A DNA stretch of 64,000 nucleotides from Streptomyces longwoodensis (GTDB taxonomy: Bacteria > Actinomycetota > Actinomycetes > Streptomycetales > Streptomycetaceae), in contig NZ_KQ948552.1 of NCBI RefSeq assembly GCF_001514125.1, positions 124,001 through 188,000 of the forward strand, given 5' to 3'. The notes beneath the pieces were generated by a model. The model was not told the DNA's origin. It searched no databases and worked only from the letters and a program-made list of their open reading frames with translations. The position numbers were made by a program, and so were the translations under genes. The first letter of the stretch is position 1, and each line of letters begins with the position of its first letter. Positions 16,486 through 23,723 of this stretch are shown one piece after another.

Positions 16486-17178
16486 GGCCTGGCGGCAGGA
16501 CGCGGCGCTCGCCTGGTCGAGCAGCACGTGCATCCGCTCGGCGAGCTGTCCGGTGTCGTCGGCGGGGCGGTGGAAGGGCAGGCGTACGTCGCCGTGGCCG
16601 CGCAGGCGCTCGATGCGGAGGGTGAGGCCGTGCCGGTCGACGGCGAGCGGCCGGACCCGGACGGCGCCGTGCAAGCTGTCCTGCCCCACGAGCCGGGTCA
16701 GGCGCTCGACGGCGTCGGGATGGGCGTCGGCGAGGTGGGTGAGCAGGTGCGCCTCGGCGGTGACGTGCGGGTCGGGCGCGGCCGCGGCGAACTCCTCGGG
16801 GCCGACGACGACGGCGCCGGAGGGTTCCTCGAGCACGATGCGGGTGGGGTGCAGCGCGAGGCGGTCGCCCTCGGGGGTGAACCAGCCGGCCAGCCAGAGG
16901 CGGGCCCGCACGCGGTGGCGCACCGGGACGGGGGCCACGTCGGCGAACTCCAGCACGGCGTGCGACTCGCCGCGCGGGGCGCAGAGCGCGGCGGCGCGCA
17001 GGGCGCTGTCCGGCCCCGGGGCGAGCAGCACGCGGCCGTCGTCGGTGACGGTGTGCGCGCCGACGAACTCCTCGCGTGCGCCGTCGGCGGTGACCGCGCA
17101 GGACCAGGCGGCCGCCAGGACCGACCGGGCCCGTTCGGCCGTGGCAGGCATGGCCGACCAGCTCTGACTGACACCCAT
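16453..17178 (-). CDS. DUF2470-domain protein under iron control
   Basis: A 241-residue protein of the split-barrel FMN-binding/haem-handling type, with the DUF2470 region in the C-terminal third (THLADAHPDAVERLTRLVG...VRPLAVDRHGLTLRI). DUF2470 is found C-terminal to HugZ-like haem-degrading enzymes. In streptomycetes these genes are often iron regulated, and here a near-consensus iron box lies 12 bases upstream of the start. A role in haem or siderophore-iron handling is therefore likely, the exact reaction is not known. ATG 17178 follows AAGGAGG at six bases. Its last 33 bases overlap the convergent lactonase gene. Confidence 0.82.
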   Translation of the reverse strand: MGVSQSWSAMPATAERARSVLAAAWSCAVTADGAREEFVGAHTVTDDGRVLLAPGPDSALRAAALCAPRGESHAVLEFADVAPVPVRHRVRARLWLAGWFTPEGDRLALHPTRIVLEEPSGAVVVGPEEFAAAAPDPHVTAEAHLLTHLADAHPDAVERLTRLVGQDSLHGAVRVRPLAVDRHGLTLRIERLRGHGDVRLPFHRPADDTGQLAERMHVLLDQASAASCRQALQRQRTDRDR

Positions 17179-17189
17179 CCCATTCCTCC

Positions 17190-17208
17190 TTAGGTAAGGC
17201 TCACCTAA
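17190..17208 (-). promoter_or_regulatory. Iron box (DmdR/IdeR operator)
   Basis: TTAGGTAAGGCTCACCTAA matches the actinobacterial iron-box palindrome (half sites TTAGGTnAG / CTnACCTAA), with one base off in the centre. It overlaps the ribosome site of the DUF2470 gene, so iron-loaded DmdR should repress that gene. Confidence 0.9.
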
Positions 17209-17255
17209 CCTATCGGAGATCGGGGGGTACGCCAACCACGCCGCCCCCGGGACGA

Positions 17256-17861
17256 CTACGCCAGAACGCCCAGCAGGGCCCGCGCGCACAGGTCCCGCAC
17301 CTGCTCCCGGGTCAGGTCCCCGCCGCGCAGCCACTCCAGGCTCACCGCCGTGGTGAACGCCAGCCAGCCACGCACGGCCAGGCGCACCTCGGGGCGCACC
17401 TCCACGGCCGGCCCGAACTCGGGATCGGCGGCCAGCGCGGCGAGCACCTGGCGCTCCTGGGCGGCGAGCGCCCGCTGGTAGACCCGCCGCACCGTGCGGT
17501 CCCCCGCCGCGTCGGCGCGGTGGAAGGCGCGGTAGCCGTGGGCGTGCGCCCGCACGTACTCCAGGTACGCGTCCAGGCCGGCGGAGAGCTGGGCGCGCAC
17601 CGGGACGCCGGGCACCGGCGCCGTCATGGCGAGCATCCGCTCGCTCTCGCGCTCCACCACCGCCGCGAAGAAGTCCCGCTTGGTCGGGAAGTAGTGGTAC
17701 AGCAGCCCGCGCGACACCCCCGCGATCTCCGCGACCTGCTCGATCCACACGTCGTCGTAGGGGCTCTCGGAGAACAACCGCGCCCCGACCCCCAGGAGTT
17801 GTTCCCTGCGCTCCCCGGTGCTCAGCCGACGGCGCACGCGCTCCCCGTGGTTGGCGGTCAT
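17256..17861 (-). CDS. TetR-family transcriptional regulator
   Basis: A 201-residue TetR regulator with the N-terminal helix-turn-helix at about residues 18-65 (RREQLLGVGARLFSESPYDD; IAGVSRGLLYHYFPTKRDFFAAVV) and a helical ligand domain with the usual TetR length. The divergent cytochrome P450 gene starts 131 bases away, so it probably represses that gene and responds to a P450 substrate, such as a fatty acid. An imperfect inverted repeat lies in the shared region. Start ATG 17861 is in the standard position before the HTH. Confidence 0.9.
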   Translation of the reverse strand: MTANHGERVRRRLSTGERREQLLGVGARLFSESPYDDVWIEQVAEIAGVSRGLLYHYFPTKRDFFAAVVERESERMLAMTAPVPGVPVRAQLSAGLDAYLEYVRAHAHGYRAFHRADAAGDRTVRRVYQRALAAQERQVLAALAADPEFGPAVEVRPEVRLAVRGWLAFTTAVSLEWLRGGDLTREQVRDLCARALLGVLA

Positions 17862-17882
17862 GCCCGCACTTTACTTGACGCC

Positions 17883-17921
17883 GGTTCAGCAACGGGACGA
17901 GACTGGACGCGCTGTTGAACC
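17883..17921. promoter_or_regulatory. Candidate TetR operator in TetR/P450 intergenic region
   Basis: GGTTCAGCA (17883-17891) and TGTTGAACC (17913-17921) are inverted with eight of nine matches and a 21-base gap, next to a TTGACG (17876-17881) that could be a -35. The wide gap is atypical for TetR, so two separate half-binding sites are equally possible. Confidence 0.35.
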
Positions 17922-17991
17922 CACGTACAACACCGCGGGCGACAGCACCTGCGCCACCGCAACGGGCCACTGGACCAAGGGAGTTCGCGTC

Positions 17992-19569
17992 ATGGCAGGG
18001 ACGACGACCGGGCACGCGCCGACCGGTGACGTGCGGCCGAGGGGCTTCCGCAGCGCGGAGCAGGGCTGGCCGGAACTCAACCGGATCCCCCACCCGCCGT
18101 ACCGGCTGCCGCTGCTGGGCGACGTGCTCGGCGCCAGCCGGACCACGCCCCTGCAGGACTCCCTGCGGTACGCCCGCCGGCTGGGCCCGGTCTTCCGGCG
18201 CCGGGCCTTCGGCAAGGAGTTCGTGTTCGTGTGGGGCGCCGGCCCGGTGGCCGACCTCGCGGACGAGACGCGGTTCGCCAAGCACGTGGGCCTCGGCATC
18301 GCCAACCTGCGCCCGGTGGTCGGCGACGGGCTGTTCACCGCGTACAACCACGAGCCCAACTGGCAGCTCGCCCACGACGTCCTCGCCCCGGCCTTCAGCC
18401 GCGAGGCGATGGCCGCCTACCACCCGATGATGCTGGACGCGGCCGCGCGGCTCACCGACCACTGGGACCGCGCGGTCGGCGCCGGGCACCGGGTGGACGT
18501 GCCCGGGGACATGACCAAGCTGACGCTGGAGACGATCGCGCGCACCGGGTTCGGGCACGACTTCGGCTCCTTCGAGCGGTCCCGGCAGCACCCCTTCGTC
18601 TCCGCGATGGTCGGCACCCTCACCCACGCCCAGCGGCTGAACACGGTGCCCGCCCCGGCGCTCGCGCTGCTGCGGGGCGCGCGGCGGCGCAACGAGGCGG
18701 ACATCGCCCGGCTGCACAGCACGGTGGACGACCTGGTGCGCGCCCGGCGGGCCTCCGGCGGCGGTGCGGGGGACCTGCTGGACCGGATGCTGGAGACCGG
18801 CCACCCGGACACCGGCGAGAAGCTGTCCGACCAGAACGTGCGGCGCCAGGTCATCACCTTCCTGGTCGCCGGGCACGAGACGACCTCCGGCGCGCTGTCC
18901 TTCGCCCTGTACCACCTCGCCCGGCACCCGGACGTCGCCGCCCGCGCCCGGGCGGAGGTGGACCGGGTCTGGGGCGACGGCGTCCCCGGCTACGACCAGG
19001 TGGCCCGCCTGCGGTACGTCCGCCGGGTGCTCGACGAGTCGCTGCGACTGTGGCCGACGGCGCCGGCGTACGCACGCGAGGCGCGCGAGGACACCGTGCT
19101 GGCCGGGGAGCACCCGATGCGGCGCGGGGCGTGGGCGCTGGTGCTGACGCCGATGCTGCACCGCGACCCCGCGGTGTGGGGACCGGACGCGGAGCGGTTC
19201 GACCCGGACCGGTTCGACGCCCGGGCGGTGCGCGCCCGGCCCCCGCACACGTTCAAGCCGTTCGGGACCGGGGCGCGGGCGTGCATCGGGCGGCAGTTCG
19301 CGCTGCACGAGGCCACGCTGGTGCTCGGCCTGCTGCTGCGCCGCTACGACCTGGTGGACGACCCGGCGTACCGGCTGCGGGTCACCGAACGGCTGACGCT
19401 GATGCCCGAGGGACTGCGGCTGCGCCTGCAACGGCGCACGCCCGCCGCGGCGGGCCAGGGCCCCGACGCCGGCACCGGCACCGGCACCGGCACCGGCACC
19501 GGCACCGGCACGGTGGCGGACGACGGGGCCTCAGCGGCGCGGTGCCCAGTGCACCGGGCGCACGACTGA
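17992..19569 (+). CDS. Cytochrome P450, CYP102-like haem domain
   Basis: A 525-residue P450. Landmarks are the I-helix AGHETTSG (293-300), K-helix ExxR in DESLRLW (349-355) and the haem loop FGTGARACIG with Cys431. The sequence resembles the haem domain of CYP102 (P450-BM3) enzymes more than typical 400-residue soluble streptomycete P450s, so fatty acid hydroxylation is a reasonable inference. Unlike BM3 there is no fused reductase: the chain ends after an Ala/Gly/Thr tail containing seven Gly-Thr pairs and then CPVHRAHD, so it must use separate redox partners, none of which are adjacent. Divergent from TetR. Its last 39 bases overlap the convergent pentapeptide gene. Confidence 0.92.
   Translation: MAGTTTGHAPTGDVRPRGFRSAEQGWPELNRIPHPPYRLPLLGDVLGASRTTPLQDSLRYARRLGPVFRRRAFGKEFVFVWGAGPVADLADETRFAKHVGLGIANLRPVVGDGLFTAYNHEPNWQLAHDVLAPAFSREAMAAYHPMMLDAAARLTDHWDRAVGAGHRVDVPGDMTKLTLETIARTGFGHDFGSFERSRQHPFVSAMVGTLTHAQRLNTVPAPALALLRGARRRNEADIARLHSTVDDLVRARRASGGGAGDLLDRMLETGHPDTGEKLSDQNVRRQVITFLVAGHETTSGALSFALYHLARHPDVAARARAEVDRVWGDGVPGYDQVARLRYVRRVLDESLRLWPTAPAYAREAREDTVLAGEHPMRRGAWALVLTPMLHRDPAVWGPDAERFDPDRFDARAVRARPPHTFKPFGTGARACIGRQFALHEATLVLGLLLRRYDLVDDPAYRLRVTERLTLMPEGLRLRLQRRTPAAAGQGPDAGTGTGTGTGTGTGTVADDGASAARCPVHRAHD
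19471..19512 (+). repeat. GGCACC microsatellite within the P450 gene
   Basis: Six exact copies of GGCACC and a partial seventh encode seven Gly-Thr dipeptides in the C-terminal tail of the P450. Slippage here would change tail length in multiples of two residues without shifting the frame. Confidence 0.85.
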
Positions 19570-20388
19570 GTCCGGCAGCCGGGTGCCCCCGCTCCCCCGG
19601 GCCGCGTTCACCTGCGGCTGGGTCAGGAAGAACGCGCCGGTCAGGTCGGCGTCCGTGAGGTCGGTGTCGCGCAGGTCCGCCCCGATGAGGTCCGCGCCGC
19701 GCAGGTCGGCGCCGGTCAGGTCGGCCGCGATCAGGTAGGCCCCGCGCAGGTCGGCGCCCCGCAGGTCGGCCCCCTCGAGCCGGGCACCGATGAGGTCGGC
19801 CCCCCGGCGCTTCGCCCTGCGGCCCGGGACCCCGGCGCGCACCAGCTCGCTGGTGCGCAGCAGCAGGACGTTGACCTCTTGGCGGTGGGCGCCCACGTCG
19901 AGGCCGGCCAGCGCCTCGGCGCTCCCGAGGGTCAGCGCCTCGGTCCGCTCCCGCGCCCGGCGCAGGTCGTCGTGGACGGGTGCGGCCGCGGGCAGGGTGA
20001 GGGCCTCGGTCAGGTAGGCGAGCAGCTCCTGGAGCTGGCGGACCACCGGGAACACCTCGAACATGCGGCGGGCGTGCTCGGGCGGCCCCGTGCGCCAGTC
20101 CCGGCCGCCGAAGGTGACCTGCGAGACCTTCTGGCCGGCGCCGAAGCAGTCGTACACCGTGCAGCCGGTGAAGCCCCGCTGCCGCAGCCGCGCGTGGATG
20201 CCGCAGCGGTGGTCGTCGCCGAGGTTCGGGCAGGGGGTGCCGGCGTCCTTGTCGAACGCGAAGTCCGCCGACGCGGCGAAGGGCAGGGCCACGCAGCACA
20301 GCCCGAAGCAGCGGGAGCAGTCGCCCCGCAGGTCGGCTCGCTCACCCGTTCGATCTCCCATGGCGTCCAGCATAGGCTCGGCGGCCAT
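19531..20388 (-). CDS. Cys-cluster (YkgJ-like) plus pentapeptide-repeat protein
   Basis: A 285-residue protein of two parts. Residues about 20-95 have a cysteine-rich cluster (GDCSRCFGLCCV; CPNLGDDHRCGIH; GCTVYDCFG) like the YkgJ/CxxCxxxCC putative metal-binding proteins. Residues about 190-255 are about thirteen A(D/N)LxG-type pentapeptide repeats that should form a right-handed beta-helix. Such combinations are seen in streptomycetes but have no known role. It starts three bases after the sigma-factor stop, arguing for translational coupling with that ECF41 gene. The C-terminal codons overlap the P450 3' end on the other strand. An internal ATG at 20361 is a possible alternative start. Confidence 0.78.
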   Translation of the reverse strand: MAAEPMLDAMGDRTGERADLRGDCSRCFGLCCVALPFAASADFAFDKDAGTPCPNLGDDHRCGIHARLRQRGFTGCTVYDCFGAGQKVSQVTFGGRDWRTGPPEHARRMFEVFPVVRQLQELLAYLTEALTLPAAAPVHDDLRRARERTEALTLGSAEALAGLDVGAHRQEVNVLLLRTSELVRAGVPGRRAKRRGADLIGARLEGADLRGADLRGAYLIAADLTGADLRGADLIGADLRDTDLTDADLTGAFFLTQPQVNAARGSGGTRLPDSVVRPVHWAPRR

Positions 20389-20391
20389 GGC

Positions 20392-21396
20392 TCAGGCACC
20401 GCGTCCGTCGAGGTCACCAGGGCCGCCCGGGGCGTCCGGGGCGTCCGGGGCGGCGGGGTGCGCCGGTTCGAGGGACGCCAGGTCCGGGACGTCGAGGGCG
20501 GCGACCCGCTCCTCGTCGGCCAGGATGTCCAGCGCCACCACGCGCCCGTCCACGACGGTGACCGCCATGACCGACACCAGCCGGCCGTCGACCACGTTGA
20601 CCACGCCCACGGCGTCCCCGACCAGTGCCACGCGTGCGTAGGGGGCGAAGTGGCGGAAGAGCAGGGACTGCCCGGCGACCTCGCGGGCCCCGCGCACCAG
20701 CTTGGAGGCGGCCAGGCCGCGCACCTTCGCCCCGGCGTCGGCGCGCAGCACCACGTCCGGGTCGAGCACGGCGACCAGCGCCTCGAAGTCCCCGGCGCGG
20801 CTGGCCGCCAGGAACGCGTCGACGACGGCGCGCTGCCGGGCGAGGTCGCGCTCGGCGGAGGGGGTGGCGCCCTGGACCCGGCGCCGGGCCCGGCTGGCGA
20901 GCTGCCGCGCGGCGGCCGGGCTGCGCTCGACGATGCCCGCGATGTCCTCGAAGGGCACGGCGAACAGGTCGTGCAGCACGAACGCGAGCCGCTCGGCGGG
21001 CTCCAGCGTCTCCAGGACGACCAGCAGGGCCAGCGCCACCGCGTCGGAGCGCAGCGCCTCCTGCTCGGGGTCGACGGCCGACAGGGGCCGTACGACGGGG
21101 TCGGGCACGAAGGTCGAGTCCTCCCCGATCGGCTGCTCGCGGCGCGCCGTCCGGGAGCGGAGCAGGTCGAGGCAGATCCGTCCGGTCACCGTGGTCAGCC
21201 AGCCGCCCAGGTTGCGCACGTCGGCGGTGTCGGACCGGCCGAGCCGCAGCCAGGTCTCCTGGACGGCGTCCTCGGCCTCGGCCAGCGAGCCGAGCATGCG
21301 GTAGGCCACCGCCCTGAGGTGGGACCGGTGTTCCTCGAACCGGTCCGCCAGTGCCTCGTCCGTGGTGCGCACACGTCCCCCGTGGTCGTCGGTCAT
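20392..21396 (-). CDS. sigJ: ECF41-group RNA polymerase sigma factor (SigJ-like)
   Basis: A 334-residue ECF sigma factor with a C-terminal SnoaL/NTF2-like extension. Sigma region 2 is at about residues 20-85 (LRAVAYRMLGSLAEAEDAVQETWLRL; NLGGWLTTVTGRICLDLLRSR), region 4 at about 125-180 (LEPAERLAFVLHDLFAVPFEDIAGIVERSPAAARQLASRARRR, ending where the NTF2-like domain begins at about 190). In ECF41 proteins this extension controls activity in cis and replaces the anti-sigma factor. ECF41 partners are usually oxidoreductases or carboxymuconolactone decarboxylase-like genes; here the next gene is a Cys/pentapeptide protein. The upstream hydrolase gene ends 25 bases away, so the three may form an operon. 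Confidence 0.9.
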   Translation of the reverse strand: MTDDHGGRVRTTDEALADRFEEHRSHLRAVAYRMLGSLAEAEDAVQETWLRLGRSDTADVRNLGGWLTTVTGRICLDLLRSRTARREQPIGEDSTFVPDPVVRPLSAVDPEQEALRSDAVALALLVVLETLEPAERLAFVLHDLFAVPFEDIAGIVERSPAAARQLASRARRRVQGATPSAERDLARQRAVVDAFLAASRAGDFEALVAVLDPDVVLRADAGAKVRGLAASKLVRGAREVAGQSLLFRHFAPYARVALVGDAVGVVNVVDGRLVSVMAVTVVDGRVVALDILADEERVAALDVPDLASLEPAHPAAPDAPDAPGGPGDLDGRGA

Positions 21397-21421
21397 GGCC
21401 GCAGCGTACGCGGGCGCGTCC

Positions 21422-22723
21422 TCAGACCTCGTCGCGGGCCAGGGCGAGCAGGCGGTCCAGGACGCGGGGGCCGCCCGCGCGGACGCCGTCGTGCTCGAAC
21501 TCGTCGGTGACCCAGGTGCGCAGGCCGCGGATGCTCCGGGCGGTGGCGAGGGCGTGCGTGGTGTCGACGTACATGTCGTCGTGGTAGACGGCGGCGGCCA
21601 CCGGGACCTCGTTGGCGGCGAGCCGGGCGGGGTCGTACAGGGGCGTCCAGGTGCGGGCGGCGAGCAGTTCGGCGGTCTCGCGCAGCGGGCGCAGCGCGGG
21701 GTCGCAGCCGAACATCCAGGGGTGAATCGATTCTCCGGTGAAGAGCAGCGGCCCGTCGCCCGCCAGCGCCTTGGCCGCGTCGAACTGCGGGAACTCGGCG
21801 CGCACGCGTTCGGCGGCCCAGGCGGTGGGGCGGTCGTCCTGGCCGTAGACCGCCTCGTGGACGAGGGCGTAGAGCGGGTGCGCGGCGAAGGACAGCAGGC
21901 CCCGCACCTCCTCCTGGAAGGCGTCGGACAGCTCGGGGCCGTGCGGGGTGCGCACGAAGGGGTCCTCGAGGAGGTGGTGCAGCCGGTGGCTCCCCTCGCC
22001 GCCGCCGAGCAGGATGCCGAGCGACTGGAACGCCTCGACGGTCAGCAGGTGGCCGCCCGGCAGGGTGACCTCGTGGGCCAGCAGGTGGTCGGCGACGCGG
22101 CGGGCCCGCTCGACGTCCTGCGGGTAACGGGCGTAGTGCGCGGCGACCTTGCGCTCGATGCGCGGGTAGGCGGCGCGGTAGACGTCGTCGGCGTGGGCGT
22201 CGAGGGAGGGCAGGCCCCCGGTGATCAGGGCGGCGGCCAGGCCCTCGGGGGCGAGGGACAGGTAGGTGACGGTGCAGAAGCCGCCGAAGCTCTGCCCGAG
22301 GACCGTCCAGGGGGCGCCCCCGGTGACCCGGCGGCGGACCAGCTCGCAGTCGCGGACGATGGAGTCGGCCCGGAAGTGCGCCAGGTACGCGGCCTGTTCG
22401 GCGGGGCCGCCGCGCAGCGGGAGCGTCTGGCGGTTGGCGGGCGTGGAGGCGCCGGTGCCGCGCTGGTCCAGCAGCAGCACGCGGTACTCCTCCAGGGCGC
22501 GGCCGAGCCAGGCGGGGCGGCCGATGAAACGGTTCGCCCCGAAGCCGGGGCCGCCCTGGAGGTACACCAGCCACGGCAGGTCGTCCCGGTCGGCCTTCTC
22601 GCTCGCGACCACCTCGCGCGCGTACAGCTCGATCGTCTCCCCGGCCGGGTCGGCGTGGTCGAGGGGAACGGTGAACCGGTGGTCGGTGAGGACGACGCCG
22701 GGCTGGCGGTAGGTCGTGGTCAA
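21422..22723 (-). CDS. Alpha/beta-hydrolase, prolyl aminopeptidase-like (S33)
   Basis: A 433-residue alpha/beta-hydrolase of the proline iminopeptidase type. Features are the oxyanion-hole strand YLQGGPGFG, LLLDQRGTGAS, the nucleophile elbow GQSFGGF (Ser near residue 150), a cap region rich in charged helices, and the C-terminal VYHDDMYVD part where the acid and histidine are expected. Members release N-terminal proline or other residues from peptides. The start used is TTG 22723 after GGGAGCCCC; the in-frame upstream extension to 22807 is Arg/Pro-rich and lacks a ribosome site. It ends 25 bases before the sigJ start on the same strand. Confidence 0.85.
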   Translation of the reverse strand: MTTTYRQPGVVLTDHRFTVPLDHADPAGETIELYAREVVASEKADRDDLPWLVYLQGGPGFGANRFIGRPAWLGRALEEYRVLLLDQRGTGASTPANRQTLPLRGGPAEQAAYLAHFRADSIVRDCELVRRRVTGGAPWTVLGQSFGGFCTVTYLSLAPEGLAAALITGGLPSLDAHADDVYRAAYPRIERKVAAHYARYPQDVERARRVADHLLAHEVTLPGGHLLTVEAFQSLGILLGGGEGSHRLHHLLEDPFVRTPHGPELSDAFQEEVRGLLSFAAHPLYALVHEAVYGQDDRPTAWAAERVRAEFPQFDAAKALAGDGPLLFTGESIHPWMFGCDPALRPLRETAELLAARTWTPLYDPARLAANEVPVAAAVYHDDMYVDTTHALATARSIRGLRTWVTDEFEHDGVRAGGPRVLDRLLALARDEV

Positions 22724-22967
22724 CGGGGCTCCCGGGACGGAAGGGGTGCTTGCCGCGTCCCAGTTCAGCACATGCGCCGCCGCAGGTCGCGGGCGGGGAC
22801 GGCGCACCGGCGCCCACCTGCTGCTGAACGGCCGGTCAGCGCGAGGCCGGGCGGGAGCGCCGGACCACCGGCTCCGGCGGGAGCACTGCCCTTGTCCACG
22901 GCCTCCTGCCCGAGCGGCGGGTCACCGCCTAGGCTTGACCCACTCGAAGATCGCCGAAGGAGCCGCG

Positions 22968-23723
22968 ATGCGTGTCGCCCTGTTCCTGACCTGTGTCAAC
23001 GACACGCTCTATCCGGACACCGGCCGCGCCGTGGTGAGACTCCTGACCCGACTGGGTGTCGACGTCGACTTCCCGATGGCGCAGACCTGCTGCGGCCAGG
23101 CGCACTACAACACCGGCTACCGGCACGAGGCGGAGCCGCTGGCCCGGCACTTCGCCGAGGTCTTCGGGGGGTACGACGCCGTCGTCACGCCGTCCGGGTC
23201 CTGCGGGGCGATGGTGCGGGAGATGTACCCGCGCATGGGTGAGCGGGCCCGGGCCGAGGGGCGGGGCGACGCCCTGGCCCGGACGCTGGCGCCGGTGGTG
23301 CCCACGACGTACGAGCTGACGGAGTTCCTGGTCGACGTGCTGGGCGTGACGGACGTGGGCGCCACCTACCCGCACACGGTCACCTACCACCCGACCTGTC
23401 ACGGCCTGCGCGCCCTGGGCCTCGGCGACCGGCCGCGCCGGCTGCTCCAGGCGGTGCGGGGCCTGGAGTTGGTGGAGCTGCCCGGCGCCGACGAGTGCTG
23501 CGGCTTCGGCGGCACGTTCGCGGTGAAGAACGCCGACGTCTCGGCCGCGATGGGCGCCGACAAAGTGCGCAACGCCGCCTCGACCGGCGCGGAGGTGCTC
23601 TGCGCGGCCGACAACTCCTGCCTGATGCACATCGGCGGCACCATGACCCGGCTGAACAGCGGGATGCGGCCGGTGCACCTCGCGGAGATCCTGGCGAGCA
23701 CGGAGGAGGAACCGGCCGTATGA
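22968..23723 (+). CDS. lutA: L-lactate oxidation iron-sulfur protein LutA
   Basis: A 251-residue protein with two CCG-type cysteine-rich domains (FPMAQTCCGQAHYNTGY; LPGADECCGFGGTF), each with upstream cysteines (TPSGSCGAM and CHGLRALG regions). This matches LutA of the LutABC complex, which oxidises L-lactate to pyruvate through iron-sulfur clusters without a flavin subunit. The ATG at 22968 follows GAAGGAGCC; upstream in-frame codons lack homology to the family. The stop overlaps the start of lutB as ATGA, so the genes are translationally coupled. A TTGACC sequence 35 bases upstream is a possible -35. Confidence 0.92.
   Translation: MRVALFLTCVNDTLYPDTGRAVVRLLTRLGVDVDFPMAQTCCGQAHYNTGYRHEAEPLARHFAEVFGGYDAVVTPSGSCGAMVREMYPRMGERARAEGRGDALARTLAPVVPTTYELTEFLVDVLGVTDVGATYPHTVTYHPTCHGLRALGLGDRPRRLLQAVRGLELVELPGADECCGFGGTFAVKNADVSAAMGADKVRNAASTGAEVLCAADNSCLMHIGGTMTRLNSGMRPVHLAEILASTEEEPAV

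Noticed and set aside
22929..23678. 249-codon minus-strand frame opposite lutA
   Set aside because: lutA has conserved CCG domains and ATGA coupling to lutB; the antisense frame has none.
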